Below the pieces are notes generated by a model. That model worked only from the letters and a program-made list of their open reading frames with translations. It did no database searches and was not told the origin of the DNA. The position numbers and the translations under genes are program-made. Below are positions 42,781-56,173 of a stretch of DNA of 64,000 nt, in pieces (the first letter of the stretch is position 1; every line of letters begins with the position of its first letter). Location: contig JAJEKV010000054.1 in assembly GCA_021234155.1 (NCBI GenBank), positions 3,383,622-3,447,621 on the forward strand, given 5' to 3'. Source of the DNA: Isoetes taiwanensis (Eukaryota; Streptophyta; Lycopodiopsida; Isoetales; Isoetaceae).

Positions 42781-45700
42781 TTGAGCTATGGCACCACAGA
42801 TACAGAAATGGACATAAATGGACATGAGGTGATTATCAGCTATAATTTGAAGTTTATGGAAATTTTCAAGATGCTGACATGTGAAGATCCAGTTGCTTCA
42901 TCTTGCAACAGTTTAACTACCTTGCCTTTCACTTGGCTCCTATTGATTAACGTAAGAGCTATTCTCCAGTCTGCATCTAGTGAAAAGACTAATGAAGACC
43001 GCCTTATCTAGCTTCGTGTATTTCACATGAGGCTACACAAATGTGGGCGTGTTGGAAGGAATGTTTGAAGCAAGAATAATGCTCCATCCGGTTTTCAGTG
43101 CCATATACAAAATTAGAGCTTAATAATCTTCCATGGTTGGTACTTACCAAGCCTCTGGGCAACCCTGAATCTCTATAGCCTAATTCGGGCTGCAATTTCT
43201 ATGAGCTTTTCTAATTTTCTCCACTGTAGATGGAAAAAATTCTAGATGTAATGGCAGGAATTGATTTTCGCTGAGCTGGGTTGTTATGTAGATAGGTTAG
43301 AATTGCTAGAATTGTTGTAGAGGTGATTAGGTAAGCTGCTAACCACTTTAATCATTGAATCCAGCTTGTGGCACGACAAAAAAAAGAATTTATGCCCTTA
43401 AAAGAGTGCTTAACACAAAGAAAGAGAAGAAGGGGGTGAGACGCAATATAGGGAAGCTTGTGAAAACTATTGCAATAAAGGAAGAACTTCTCTCTATGTT
43501 GAATAATCCAGCAAATATTACTTTACGAAGAATTGTCATAGAAATGGTTCTAAATGAAGTCTTTGCTAAGCTGGACGCAAACGAAGTCCAAACTAATTGT
43601 GATACATATAGTTGAGCTATAGAGCTGGGTATAGAGCTTTGTTCAGGTCGTTTCGAGATGCTCTGAAATGTTTGGGAACAAAAAGGGTCATTGTGCCTCG
43701 TCCTTACACCGTAAAGTGTATTAAAAGGAGAAGAAATTTGATAGCTAACATTCTCGGTGGAATGCATTCAATTGAATCAAGTATCCCAATATGCCAGAAA
43801 GCAAAGGCTAAGAACAACAAATGCAATATCATTGGCATAGAGGCTTTGCTGAAATTCATGGTAGTCTTTTATCAGGTATGCAACACAACCAACCTCTTTG
43901 GAGCTTCTTTTACTTCTTGACATCTGCATCGTAATCAGATAATTGACTATTTGATGGCTATGATTCAGTTTAGAAGTTCCATATTGGTGCTTCTTAAATA
44001 TATCATATGGAAATCGTCCTTTATTGTGTATTAGTTGTTCATGCAACAGATATTATAAGCTTTATGGTCATGAGTCTTTACCTTCTATTTCAGAATATTA
44101 TGTTGCAGGCTACTTCAAAGCATATCTCAGCTACAAATGTAGCGAAAAATAGCAATAATTGTACTTTTCATAGTTTTGTTCACATCTTTTAGAAAGTTTA
44201 GACTCTTGCTCTATATGTTGTGTTGGCAAACCCAAAAGGATGCAAGACCCCCTTGCTCAAAAACAAACAACAATGAGGCTGGTCTTATCTTTCTACGAGT
44301 TTGTAAACAAGCACAAAAAACGTTGTCCAGGATATCACGTTATCACCATGTCTAACCAATACTCAAAGCCTCAGGCAATATCCAAGCTGCCAACCATAAT
44401 GACCTATGTTGCTGCAATATGCTAACTATCATTATGATCAACTATTTTTATTGTTGCATGAAATAGGATGTAGAAAATGATTGGCGTATTTACTAGAATT
44501 GGCATAAATTATGCTATTGTTGGAAGTCGAGCAAACGTTTATGCAGTATCATACAAGCTTTCTATTCGATGTTTGGTTCACCTTCACATTGGCTTTTACA
44601 ATATTGCATTGGATCTTACCCAATTCTAAAGGCATGATTCCTTTGAGTGGCATCATAACTAAGGTCAACATAACCGAGTGTTGTGAGGTTGGACCTAACA
44701 AAGAATTGAATGAGAGGATGGGTTTGCAACGTTAAAAAAATGGATGCCGCAAGAGTATATATAGATGAACTATAGCAGATGATAATAATTTAGTCTAGGA
44801 GTTCTAAACTGTATCTTGCATCTTGTCCTTTTGATGCCAATATTTTTCATGCTTGACTAAGTTTCAAGTCTTTGCTAGTTGCATATGCAGTTTTGTTTTA
44901 TCTAGCTACTGGCTTTTTCTAAAATGGCTTCTAGTTATGGTAGTTGCTACATCTCATCTTTTAACTTCTATGATTGAGTGGTTTAGGCTACTAGCTCATA
45001 ACTTGCTTGGTAAGGCTACTGATATGAACAAGATATAGAGGAAGGTAGGCTATTAATATGAACAGGATATCATTCATGCATCCTAACGTTCTCACTATTC
45101 ATGCAACTTGGGCTAAATGTATAAAATTATGCCAATAGTCTTCTTTATCCTATTGGCATAATTTTGTACATTATTAACATGGCTTCATTATTTATTGAAT
45201 TAGATTTATGAAGCAGATGTGCAGGGCAAGTTGGAAGTATGTCTTAAGCTTGATTTGATGGAATTGACGAGTAAACATAAGTTTAAGAGAGTGTCATTAG
45301 TTTTAATAAATGATGCTCTTCATCTGCATTATTTCAAAAAAGGACAAGTTAAGAAAAAAAAGAGGGAAGAACTTATGTGGTGGCTAGGGATGTTTCAAGT
45401 GAAAAAAAAAAGAATTACACAGTATTAAAATGGGTGTTTGACCAAACAGAGTTGCCTAGACTTATTGCCTAGATATCATGAAGATAATTTGAGGGGCAGG
45501 TGATCAGTTTTATGTAAAAAACATCATTGCCTGCATATCTAAGTCTCAGTTTTATAACATCATTGCTTGCATATCTAAGTCTGCTGGTGATGGATGGTAG
45601 CCGAATTTGATAGAATGATTGTGCAAGAAACACTGAAATTTCCCTATATTGTATCATTCCTGTGAGTTAGGCTGGGATCTCTGATGTCCAAATTCCATTT

Positions 45701-47990
45701 GCAGCCCGAAGATTTATTAAGGAAAACCTGTGGCAGATCGTAAATCCAATATATCCAGTTTATGCAAGGCAAACCCCACAGGGAAAAACTATATGTATTA
45801 TGTGGAACATATTATTTGGTTCTAAAATGACCGCTCTATTGCTGCAACTTTGATATTTCCAATTCTCTATTAAAGCTTTCAAATGCAACAACGAATCTTA
45901 GCTTTCCTACATTCTCCCTTTAAAGAATGGCATTTTCAATCTAGCATGCCCAATTCCTGCCAGAGGTCGCAAAGTGAAGCCCAGGAGAAAATTTGGCAAA
46001 TGCGATTCTTGCAATTTATAGCTTTTCGTGTTCAAATATCGATGTATTAGGAGCTTGGAAGTTCGAACCATCCATGGCTAGATGTTAGTTAATTAGGACT
46101 GGGAATGAGCACCCATCTTTGGTCATGTGAGACCATTGAAGCCTATGCTTCTTGGCCTTCCCGATTTTGCTTTCTTATGGCCAGGACTGCATTCTAAATT
46201 GTGCAATTGACACACTCAGATCCATTATTTAATTTATCACCAATGCTTCTAATGCATTGATTGTGCATAGATTGCTATCGACAATATGATTTCTGTAACA
46301 GGCTCCAAGCTCACTAACTCCACAGCTAGAACCCCCTGATAAAGAGTTCTTTGAGAGATTGCTGGTGCAAAGTTGAGAATACTTGCCAATCTATGAAGAT
46401 ATGGGACCCCCAATGCCATTTTCAAATAAATCGAGCAATTGTAAGAGTGGATAATCCCCATCGCAAATAAATAGTCAGAAACTCTATGAAATCCAGCTTT
46501 TTCCAGTTTAGGCCCACGAATCTTAGTTGGAATGCCTCCAGTGAGGTTGTTATTTATTAGCTTTCTATCTTTATTTTGTTAAATAATGTTGATAAGGTGC
46601 ATCCGTTCCTCACAAAGCAGTGACGACGCTCTATGACCGAGCTACACAACAACATCCATCTTCCAATGTAAAAACTACTTATATTTTATGTGTTGCATTT
46701 TTTGCCCTAGAGTCACAAACGTCGTCATATATAAAATGTGGCATTCATATTTTAGGATGCAGTGTAAAAAGATCTAAATTAGGGTTGTAAATCTTATATA
46801 TTTGAATATGCACAATGTTCTCATCGAAACATCATAATTATAAAACGAGAGTGATTCATACACTATTTCTTTAGCTTCATCTGCATCAGCTTCTTCACAC
46901 AACAATGCTCCATATTTTCCTCCTCCTGGGCACAAAAAACAGATCAGAGGTTTTCAAGGAGTTACTCTCATTTCTATGCTAACAAAACATGTATTTCCAT
47001 TCTCTGCTCTATTAGACTTGTCCTTATGCTTCTGCAATACTTGTTCCATGTCGAGCACGAAAGATTTCTTCAGGCCAATTCCTATAAAATCATGGTATCA
47101 AGTATTCTATTGTTTTGAAGTAGCAATTTTGATTGATTGTGAAAACATGAGTTTGAAGTATGACTTAAGCCACTTCACCCTCCGGCCATGGAGGGCAACT
47201 CTTTGTGCGCAGCAGCTTGTTTCCTTTCTCTACAATTATAGAAATACATGTATAAAATTAACATCCTTAAGTACATCTATTTAAACATTGTAGTATTCCA
47301 CTAATCTAGCTATACAGTATATCTCAACTTATGTCACCCCACAAAAGAAGATTGCTATCTCTGGCCTAATGCGAGACATAACTTGTAAATATGCCCATCC
47401 AATAACTCTTGATGCTCAAAGACACCCTTTTATATAAGAAAATGCACTAAAGCAATGGGGTTTTAGAGGGAATTTATAATGATGTAAGGGGTAATGGTTT
47501 GTATTGTTTAGTGCGCCACAGTGTTGTGCAAAGTCCGGGGAACACTAGAAAGCAATCGGTTGGAATTGAATATTTTCCAGTTAAGTTAGTGTATTGTAGG
47601 AATTTCTGGGGCAAGTTTTCTTGAGGTTTTCTATCAAGACAAAGTTTGTAGACGCAGGGTATTGGACTCGCCAAAGTAACCATAGGAAATTTTTCATGGG
47701 ACATCTAATTTAAGCCGGATTTTTTTCGTTCAATCCGGGGATTTTATTACACACATACAAGCAACATATTTGTTACTATAGCCTACATGCTGCATGCCCT
47801 AAAAGGGACATGATCAGCATATGCCCTAAATTAAATCAGACTTTTTCGTTGATTGGATCATCCGCTTCTTGGCATCCATCCATCCAACATTAGTTTTTTT
47901 CCGTGTCGGATTCTGCAGTTAGAATGGGTCGGATCTTTTTTGGTGCGGATTGAGGTTAGATGAAAATGGGATGCGAGAAAATGCATGACA
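42781..47990. other. no recognised gene
   Basis: Several protein-like but unrecognised frames occur, for instance 43355-43615 and 43612-43920 (RRNIGKLVKTIAIKEELLSM; PRPYTVKCIKRRRNLIANIL) and 44240-44425. They may be exons of one degraded gene. A 38-bp direct repeat (CATCATTGCYTGCATATCTA) lies at about 45520 and 45558. Confidence 0.4.
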
Positions 47991-48025
47991 AATATTAGAG
48001 CCATTACTCTGCTTCGTAATTCGAA

Positions 48026-50667
48026 ATGGCATCAGATGAGGAAATTTCTGCAAGACTGATTACTATCCTCCAGAATGCAGATTTGGAGACAACAACCATA
48101 ACCATCATAAGGAAGCAGTTGGAGAAGGAGCTTGATGTAGATTTGACAAGCAAAAAAAAATTCATCAGAGAGCAAATAGACAAGTTTATTAGTCAGAAAG
48201 AAGAAGACGAGGCAGAAGAAAAAAGGCTGCAATTCAGGTGAAGTCTAATGATGTGAACGGTAGTGAACAGGAAGGAGGGACAAAAGCAAAAGGGAAAAAG
48301 AAGGTCAAAGCTGAAGGTGAGGAAGAGGACAGAGGTAGAGAGGCAGATACAGAAGATGTACATGAGTCAGAGGATGCCTATGAGTCCAAGGACGAAGAAG
48401 AGGCTGATAATGAAGTGGAATCTGAGGAGGAGGATGCTCCTAAGAAGGATAATTCTGTGCGCCGCCCTAATAAGCAGCAATATGTTTCAAGACGCGAGAA
48501 GGCAAAAATGGACAGGGCAATCAAGGAGAGGTTAGATTAATTTCTTTATTTCTTTATAATTATCAAGTTAGTGTCATTTCTTTATTTCTGTTAGCAAAAG
48601 GTATCTTCATCTTTTTTTTTTTATGATCAACAAAGGGTTGTTTCTTTATAATTAGCAAACGGTATCCTACTTTTTTTTCTCAAAATTAATTTTAGCATCT
48701 TTGTGTATAAGTAATGTCTGCATGTTGGCAGATCATGTTAAAATTGAAGTAAACAATTGGCTTATGTATATAATGACATTGAATTTTGCAGCATGCCAAA
48801 AGAGAAGAAAAAGCAGGGAGGTGGATTTCAGAAACCTTATGCTCTTTCTCCCGAACTTCAGGTTGTCACAGGAGAAGAGCAAATGCCAAGGCCACAGGTA
48901 GTCTTTATAACATTGCAGGGATAATTTTCCTTTTCCTATTAACCTGTGCATAATATGTTAGGGTAGGCTTTTCCTCTATTTATCAGATTATATGATGATG
49001 AATATAAGAAAGTCCATACAATGAATATTAGAAAATCTGGTAGACATCATTATTTATGGATGTTATATTTAATAACAAAATTCTTAATACCTTTGTATGT
49101 TCATGAGGTATCCTCATATATTCTGCTAAAGAGGATTAAGATCTTACAGACAGATCTAATACAGGAGGTATTTCTACGCTTTGACATCTTGCTTTTCATG
49201 TCTCAGGTGGTTAAAGCAATATGGAACTACATACGCCAGCATAGTTTACAAAAGCCATCTGATAAAAGAGTTATTCTATGTGATGAAGCATTGCAGAAAG
49301 TATTTGGAGTTAAGGAAATGGGTATGTTTCGTATGAATAAGCTGTTGACGAAGCATCTTTGGCCAATTGGTGATGGTAAGTAGTGTTCCTGATATTTGTA
49401 TATGCCTTTATCTACTTGGGAAGTAAAAAGCTAGGCAAAGACCTATTTGTAGTAACTTTAGCATACCATAAAAAGTGGAAAATTTGGACGAGACTTTGAA
49501 TTACTATAAAGAAATATTACGCTTTTGGAAAACACATTGGAATGAAAGCTATTTGAAAATAAGCTAGAAATTAAATAACTTCACTGAAATGACATCACTG
49601 CTCATAAAATTAGAGTCGGGGATTATTTCATTATCAACAGCTCTTCTTTAGCTCCATCATCTTCATTATAGTTCATCCCCATCTGCGAAGCTCATCGCTT
49701 TGGTCGTGTGTCTTGTTATCCTACAAGTCAAACTGGCATGACTTCAAAAGCATCACTTCCGCCACCCATGCGAATTCTGACCCCATTTTCTCTTATTTGC
49801 TCCTTTTGCTGTTTCAGCGAAGTACTAACAATTGCATTTGTTAAGCTTGCAAAACAATGCAAGCAGTTTGTTATGGTTCTTGATGACTGTGATCACATCC
49901 CGTGCTTTCTAGATTGTTTCTTTTACCGTAGGGATTTTTCCAACATCTTGGAGCATGATGAATTCATGCAGTGAGCTGCACAAAATGTCCAACAAATGTT
50001 TGGATACTGGTCCATGCTAGTGTCTCCTTCTGATTTTGCAATTGGCAGCATTAGCAGTGACAACCTGAACCACATGCTCTGGCCCTAATGTATGCACCTG
50101 TTTTTTCTTGACTAAAGAAATCTTAGTTGAATGGAAGGCATTTCCTGCAGGTCTACAAACCAGAAGGTTAAGCAATGGCCTCTCTCTCCTGTAGTGCAGC
50201 CTTCACTAATAGCTGTGCAGTCCATGCACATCTAACATCAACAAGTTCAACATCTACGCTTCTTTTTTTTCTCTTCAAGATGTACAGTCCTTAAGGTTTC
50301 AGAATTTGGTGCTCTGTAACCTGCAATTGATGATACCAAATCAGCAAAGGAAGGTGGCCATGCCTTGTTGAAAGGCTTCCCTAGCATAAAAATATTGGCT
50401 ACTGTTCTGTCCACCATATTTATCGAAAGGATGTTTTAATGCATGTCATGGAAACTTCAAAGGCTGTGACTTATTCTAGCTTTTTTTTTTCTCACATAAG
50501 CTTGAAACTTTTGTACGTTGTTGATAGGTGATGGGTTACAACGAAAAACAGTAGAGGATGAGGATTTGTCCGACACTGAAGCAAGTGAGGCAGCATCGTC
50601 ACCAAAGAAGCGTAAAGTAGACAAAAAGGAGGGAACCAAACCTCAGTCCAGTAAAGCAAAAGTATGA
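48026..50667 (+). CDS. DEK-C and SWIB/MDM2 domain chromatin protein
   Basis: Four exons: 48026-48530, 48792-48897, 49207-49375 and 50528-50667. The N-terminus is a DEK-C domain (ITIIRKQLEKELDVDLTSKK, FIREQIDKFI). An acidic Lys/Glu linker follows. The SWIB domain spans exons 2 and 3: FQKPYALSPELQVVTGEEQM, VVKAIWNYIRQHSLQKPSDK, VILCDEALQKVFGV and MFRMNKLLTKHLWPI. The C-terminus has an SPKKRKVDKK nuclear signal and ends TGA. Such proteins (yeast UAF30-like) act with RNA polymerase I or chromatin remodellers. Splice phases agree throughout. One base appears to be missing near 48230, where the DEK-C frame hits a TGA and the linker continues in the next frame. About 306 residues if restored. Confidence 0.85.
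49640..50440 (-). mobile_element. hAT transposase remnant in the SWIB gene's last intron
   Basis: Antisense to the host gene. Minus-strand pieces read VDRTVANIFMLGKPFNKAWP and GYRAPNSETLRTVHLEEKK (before the hAT 'LR...L' block), then HVVQVVTANAANCK (family 'VVQVVTDNASN', DUF659 region), LQDVGKIPTVKETI and KARDVITVIKNHNKLLALF. This is the order in plant hAT transposases. The second Asp of the TDNA motif is Ala. Stops and frame changes are common. The terminal inverted repeats were not identified. Confidence 0.7.
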
Positions 50668-50819
50668 AACCATAAGGAGGAAGTCTTTACAGGCAAGGTT
50701 GCAGTTTTTCTTGTTTTTAATTTCTTTCCCATTTTGTTTTATGTGGAAGCTCTTATGAATATGGTGTCACTTCATTTGCATCTGCTAAACAATTTTCAAA
50801 TTTTCAGGGTAATCTCAAT

Positions 50820-51240
50820 TTTGAAGAATGATGCGATGGTGCTTGCAAAACGTGTAACATCCTATTGAACTTTGTTGTTTATCTTCAGAAGCCAAAGTTA
50901 TCTGTGGCTGTTTGTAAAGTGAACATTCCATAGAATTGCCTTAAAAGGAGACTTCCACTTCTCTGAAGACTGGTTGTCTATGGCATGTGATACTTCCCTT
51001 CTGTAGAATGGTGCAATGGTGTTTGCAAATTTGTAACATCCTCTTAAACTTTGTTATTTACCTTCAGAAGCCAAAGTTCAATATACTTGAAGAATGATTT
51101 GATAGAGGCTGGTTGTACAGTGATAGTTGTAGAACTTCCATAGAACTGCCCATGTGGGTACCTTCCAGAATGACTGCCGTAAAGGGGACTTCCACTTCTG
51201 TGAAGACCGGTTGCCTCTGTGGTTTGTGACAGTGGAATTC
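50820..51240. repeat. degraded ~180-bp tandem repeat
   Basis: Two copies share GAATG-TGCAATGGTG-TTGCAAA, TAACATCCT, CTTCAGAAGCCAAAGTT, CTTCCATAGAA and GACTTCCACTTCTSTGAAGA in the same order. Confidence 0.75.
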
Positions 51241-52334
51241 TCATAGAATTACTTGAAGGGGGCTTCTTGTTTAAAATCTTGCTTCAGTACCAAATTATTC
51301 AGAAATTGGTGTCAATGTTATAGATATCTTTGATGAATGGGTTATCTGGTTCCAGCATCTGATTAATGTATTAAAAAGTATAAAATGAAATGCTGCCTTT
51401 GCCTGCTCTTTGAATCAAATAGCCAGACTCTTTACTTTATATAGTGTTATTATGACAGGGCATATGTTTATATGTCTAAGGTGCTTTTATTACAGTTTTT
51501 GAAATGCTGTTTGAGCCGCAGACTACTGCTGTCCTAGAGGATTCACTAGGTTGAGTGCATTTGGATCCTATTTATAATATATGCACTGTACAGTCTTCCA
51601 TGCCTTAAAGAAAATTATGCAGTTTTACAAAATATGGTATTCATTGCTGCATATCCATTTGTCTAATGGTTCGGCAAATGTTAGATAAACTGGCCATGAG
51701 TATGGTCCTATCTGGCCTAAACCAGTTGATTTGAATCATATAATGGAACTTTGTGTTTGACTTTATATGATGCTGAACAGATTCCTTTTAAAGCAGCGGA
51801 TAGATACCTGTTGCATGAGCAAAATAGATTGGCTGAATTTGGCCCCTTAGAACTTAGATTGACAAATTCTGAACACATGGAGGCCATGATTCCCTTTTAT
51901 CGATTCTGGCATTTATGTCTTCTTTCATGACAATTCAATGTGATATCAGCTTTGCAGTAGGCAATAACAATAAGACATCGTAGCAGTTACACAATAGATC
52001 TAATACACAATAAATCTAATGATTATAATATAGTAGTTAGCTTGCATCAGTTTGATTCTCAATTCTTTGTTTACACACTTTGGACTGTGGTTCATCATTT
52101 AATCTCTATACCTCAAAAGAATCTAAGTAGAATATATTGTTTCTAAAACTTGAATCCAACGGGTTGTTTTGATTTCTAGCACATCTTAGCTCCAATTATT
52201 TTGCATCACTATAAAGAATGTTGCACAAAAGCATGATTTGTAATATTTTTAAAGCATAAAATATGTTAAAAGTGTAGCAAAGTGAGCACTTATTTTTCGG
52301 AAGACGATGAAAACCACCTAGCAGCAAATAAAAC

Positions 52335-52409
52335 ATGCCATGGAGATTAGAAATTATCTTCGTAAGCTAAATCGTGCCATGGAGACTAGAAATTATCTTC
52401 ATATGCTAA
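52335..52409. repeat. 37-bp tandem pair
   Basis: Two adjacent copies of GCCATGGAGAYTAGAAATTA followed by TCTTC-T and GCTAAA. Confidence 0.85.
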
Positions 52410-52567
52410 ACAAGACGTTCAAGTGTCAAGGGGTTGCCCTTTGAAAACCAGTACTGATAACTAGTTATTAGCATGCACCAATAGTGATAACAAAAAAACA
52501 AGGACTTTTCCACATGAGTCTGATAAGATAGCGAAGTTATTAACTTGAATGCTTGTTGTGAGTTATG

Positions 52568-52816
52568 TAGGTTTAGGGTTTTCTCTATTCTTTGTATGCA
52601 CTATTATAGGATGTTAATCTTGTTATTATATTCATATAAACTTTGATTCAGCAGATAATTTGTTTTTATGTAGCTGTAATAGCCCATGTGATAACACGAG
52701 GTTAATTTTTGGAATTTTGAAAGCGAGAAGTTTGGTAATGTTCAAAAATATCAAAGATCTCACCATTATCATACAAAACATAAGCTTCTCATCATATACC
52801 ATGCTATGCTTCCTAA
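52568..52816 (+). repeat. 250-bp direct repeat, copy 1
   Basis: From GGTTTAGGGT through TGCACTATTATAGGATGTTA to CATGCTATGCTTCCTAATC. It is about 95 percent alike to copy 2 at 52954-53201, by eye. Confidence 0.9.
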
Positions 52817-52953
52817 TCACCTCAAGGCAAGTGGGTCTGCCTTCCGGAAGATTTTCCATCCATTCATATCAAGAATAGCAAATGCTTGTTATGCAAAATC
52901 TAGGTTTAGAGAATCGGGCGAATTATTTGCCTTGAATGCGTCATGGAGTTAAG

Positions 52954-53201
52954 AAGGTTTAGGGTCACCTATTCTTTGTATGCACTATTATAGGATGTTA
53001 ATCTTGTTATTACATTCATATAAACTTTGATTCAACAAATAATTTGTTTTTATGTAGTTGTAATAGCCCATGTGATAACATGAGGTTAATTTTTGGAATT
53101 TTGAAAGCGAGAAGTTTGGTAATGTTCAAAAATATCAAAGATGTCACCATTATCATACAAAACATAAGCTTCTCATTATATACCATGCTATGCTTCCTTA
53201 T
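52954..53201 (+). repeat. 250-bp direct repeat, copy 2
   Basis: Second copy, offset by about 385 bp, with a few substitutions and a 2-bp length difference. The 135-bp spacer is not repeated. Confidence 0.9.
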
Positions 53202-53861
53202 CGAGGCCTCATCCGTAACACCTATTTAGGATTCTAATTTTGATTTGGTTGTTATATCTTAAAAACCTTGCTATTATTGACCTTCGACCCATTTTCCAAG
53301 GGAAGAGATCTACAATGATCATTTCCTATCTCAAAGAACTGGAAGGGAATTGTGTTCAAACACAATAATGCTTACTTCAAAAATGAAAGAAGATAAATAA
53401 GAGCACACTTTTTTAAACCATTTTCGTAAGCACATGCATTGAGTCGTTGGCTTGTAAACCATTTTCATAAGCATACGGGTTATAAAATGCATTGAGTTTA
53501 TGTCATCGTCCGTTGAGCCATCCATACTAGTTAATCTTACACGTCAAACATAGATGTGCACGAACAGCAAGTTTATTAGATCATGTATACGCAATTGATA
53601 GAACAAAACTTCTCATCATCCGTGGCTGTCAGGTTCCTTTGTGACCGTCTTCCTCATTTCCACTCCTTTTGTTATGATAGTTGAAAAACATAACAAATGA
53701 TTTGGGGCAAATGTCTGGCAAATGCCCATTTGCTAATATTTGCTTTTAAAATGCCAATGAGCTTGCACCCAAATTACGTGTGAAAGCAAGTTAGTGTATT
53801 TGGGTGCTCTCAAAGCCATCTAATGAGGAAAGTACTTAGCTCAATATTTTACAATGTCACA

Positions 53862-56143
53862 TCATTTTGCAGATGGTCGCTGTTGCTCATATATCTGCAT
53901 ATATGCTTCAGAAAGAGCAACCATCTGAGGTAAAGTTTCTGCCACGTGAAGATCTTGCATTTCATACCTGCCACAGCACCACGAGAATGTTGACAAGTGT
54001 TATTTTATTCTCTACGAAATATCCCTGCGAAAGCTTACCAAATCTCTTCCGATTTACGCTGAACAAACACTCTATATGACCCTTCCCCAGGTTTCCCATC
54101 ATGGACAAGGTTAGCAATTAAATCATATTTTGATCTTGTCTTCTGGTCTCCTTGTGACTTTGTTAAAGGGATATAATCCTTCAGCTCCAAGTTCTTCACA
54201 GGAAATGTTACTGCATAGGGAATGTCCGTCTAAGAGTTATTTGGCCTACTTGATATAAATCTTGACTAAAGTCCATTTGTGAAAACCACCTTACCCAAGG
54301 TTGGATTCTTCTCAATAAAGAAGTTGTTCTTAGTAAACCGCCTCATGTGTAGAATTAGGTATTGTGGAAGTCTAGTCACGTGGTATCGCATCCGAGCTAG
54401 TTGTGGTCTAACAACCTCAGTTACAGATTCACCATCGAACTTCTTCAAGATGTTAAACAATGGAACCTAGAATAGCAATAAATAGTTGCAGTCACGTAAG
54501 TGAAAATAAAAGGATGTTTATTATGAATTCATTACCTGAGGAATGATATTTTTCTCCATAGCATCCTTGAAAAGCGGAGGTGGTGGAAGGTCAAGACCAA
54601 GCATTAGAAACGGCATTCTGCTAGTTTCCCTTTCCACTTCATACGATTCAGCTCTTTCATCTTCTCCATTCATTGCCTCGTCCCTTTTATCCATTATACT
54701 TCTTTTCTGCACTTCCTTCACTACTTCTAATTCACCCTGCAATGGAAGATTTCAACCTCAAATTTTAACACCAAGGAGCATAAAATTGTATCAAATATAA
54801 GAAAAAGATCTTACCTGAAAACATCTGTATATGATGCTGCTTTTGGCCTTCTTTGTTCCTCCAAGATCAGTATGCAGCGTATTTAAAAACCATGACATAA
54901 ACTCCACTGGATCTGATTGAGCACCTATCCGGAACCGCTTCTTGCTTGCCATCATTACTGCCTGCAAAAATTCATGTGGACTAACCTGCCCTTTAAAATT
55001 TCGTGGATGCCAAATTTTTCTGGTCAATTCTCCAAATCGGTGGACAAGTGGAGACTTGCAGTTCCCATAGTTCTCTGGAATCAAAAAAAAGTCTCGAAGT
55101 GGAGTGACCCGCATAAGTGACTGGATGATCACGTTTACAAAGTCTGTCTCCTTTATGTTATTCAGGCCCACCTAAAGTACAAAACAAAGATTAAACTGGA
55201 ACACACACGCATAATATCGCATAAGAAAGGGTATACTCACCATACCAGGAAGATAGTCAGAACCATCTAATGCTCTTGCCCACTGTTTGTTTTTATCCAC
55301 CTGCTCCACTTGTGCCCTGGTGAACCTGGAGGTTTCAGAAATAAATGCATTATTATGTCCATAAATTAGTCAGCTCCAGAAGTCCTTATCATTAATTTAG
55401 TACCTTCTAATAGAAGTTCATGCAATAGAAACGAAGGGGGTAAAAAATTACAACATACCTAGGATTAAGAACATGCCGAATGTCATCTAAGGAGGGATCG
55501 TTGACCTCATAACCATCAGGAAGACAATACACCTTCTCGGTGTGCAAATTAATGAAAACATGGTGGCCTGCTTCAAGGCTATGAGTATATGCATGAGATT
55601 TGCGGCCTCTTCCTTGAAAATATTTCCCACACACTAAACAAGCATACACGTTCAAGTTTGACAGGGAGACCGAACAAAACTTTTCAAAGTCGAAATCCAA
55701 CACCTGCAAAGGGATCTTTCTCAGACAATAACAAAGCAGGAAAATGGATTCTTTCATTTAAACACAAATATAGCTGAAATAATAGTGTGTCCAGAACATT
55801 CAGCTAACTGACTAATTTGCAATCTACTAGCTTTCTTTGTATCTGAAAGAGCTAGCAGTTATTGTACCTGGCGGTTAACAGTATCCAGATATGGGCAATC
55901 TCTTCTGACTTCGATCTCCTGCCTTTTGGCAGCATAGTACTCCTCGTCTTCTTCATCTTCACTCTCATGCTCGACACGCTCCTCCTCATCATCCACATCT
56001 CCATAAGCAAAATCAGGAAGTAAAGGATTTACTGCTGCATTGTCTCCATTCTGAGAAGCAGGGCCGGAAGGCAATCCATTTGAAGCTGCGCCACTAGCAT
56101 CAGTATTCCCATTGTCTTGTTCTTCTTCTCTTACCCGCTTCAT
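53862..56143 (-). CDS. USP39: USP39/Sad1 U4/U6.U5 tri-snRNP protein
   Basis: Eight exons with GT-AG borders (minus): 56143-55868, 55703-55459, 55325-55241, 55171-54815, 54736-54536, 54466-54295, 54210-54039, 53967-53862. They sum to 1614 nt (537 residues). An acidic N-terminus (MKRVREEEQDNG) precedes a ZnF-UBP domain (CLVCGKYFQGRGRKSHAYTH, then HHVFINLHTEKVYCLPDGYE). The USP-like domain starts GLNNIKETDFVNVIIQSLM, where true ubiquitin proteases have NTCYMN; the catalytic Cys is replaced, as in the USP39 family. Further on: HPRNFKGQVSPHEFLQAV, MRRFTKNNFFIEKNPTL, YDLIANLVHDGKPGEGSYRV, LPQMVALSEAYMQIYE. The role is splicing, stabilising the tri-snRNP. ATG at 56143 chosen because the next in-frame candidate upstream is TTG. 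Intact. Confidence 0.97.
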
Positions 56144-56173
56144 CACAGATGTGGAAAACCTAATTTTTTCCAA

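Larger units (their letters stand above)
50668..53861. other. no recognised gene
   Basis: Contains degraded ~180-bp repeats (50820-51000 and 51005-51240), a 37-bp tandem pair (52335-52409) and the 250-bp duplication listed separately. Confidence 0.6.
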
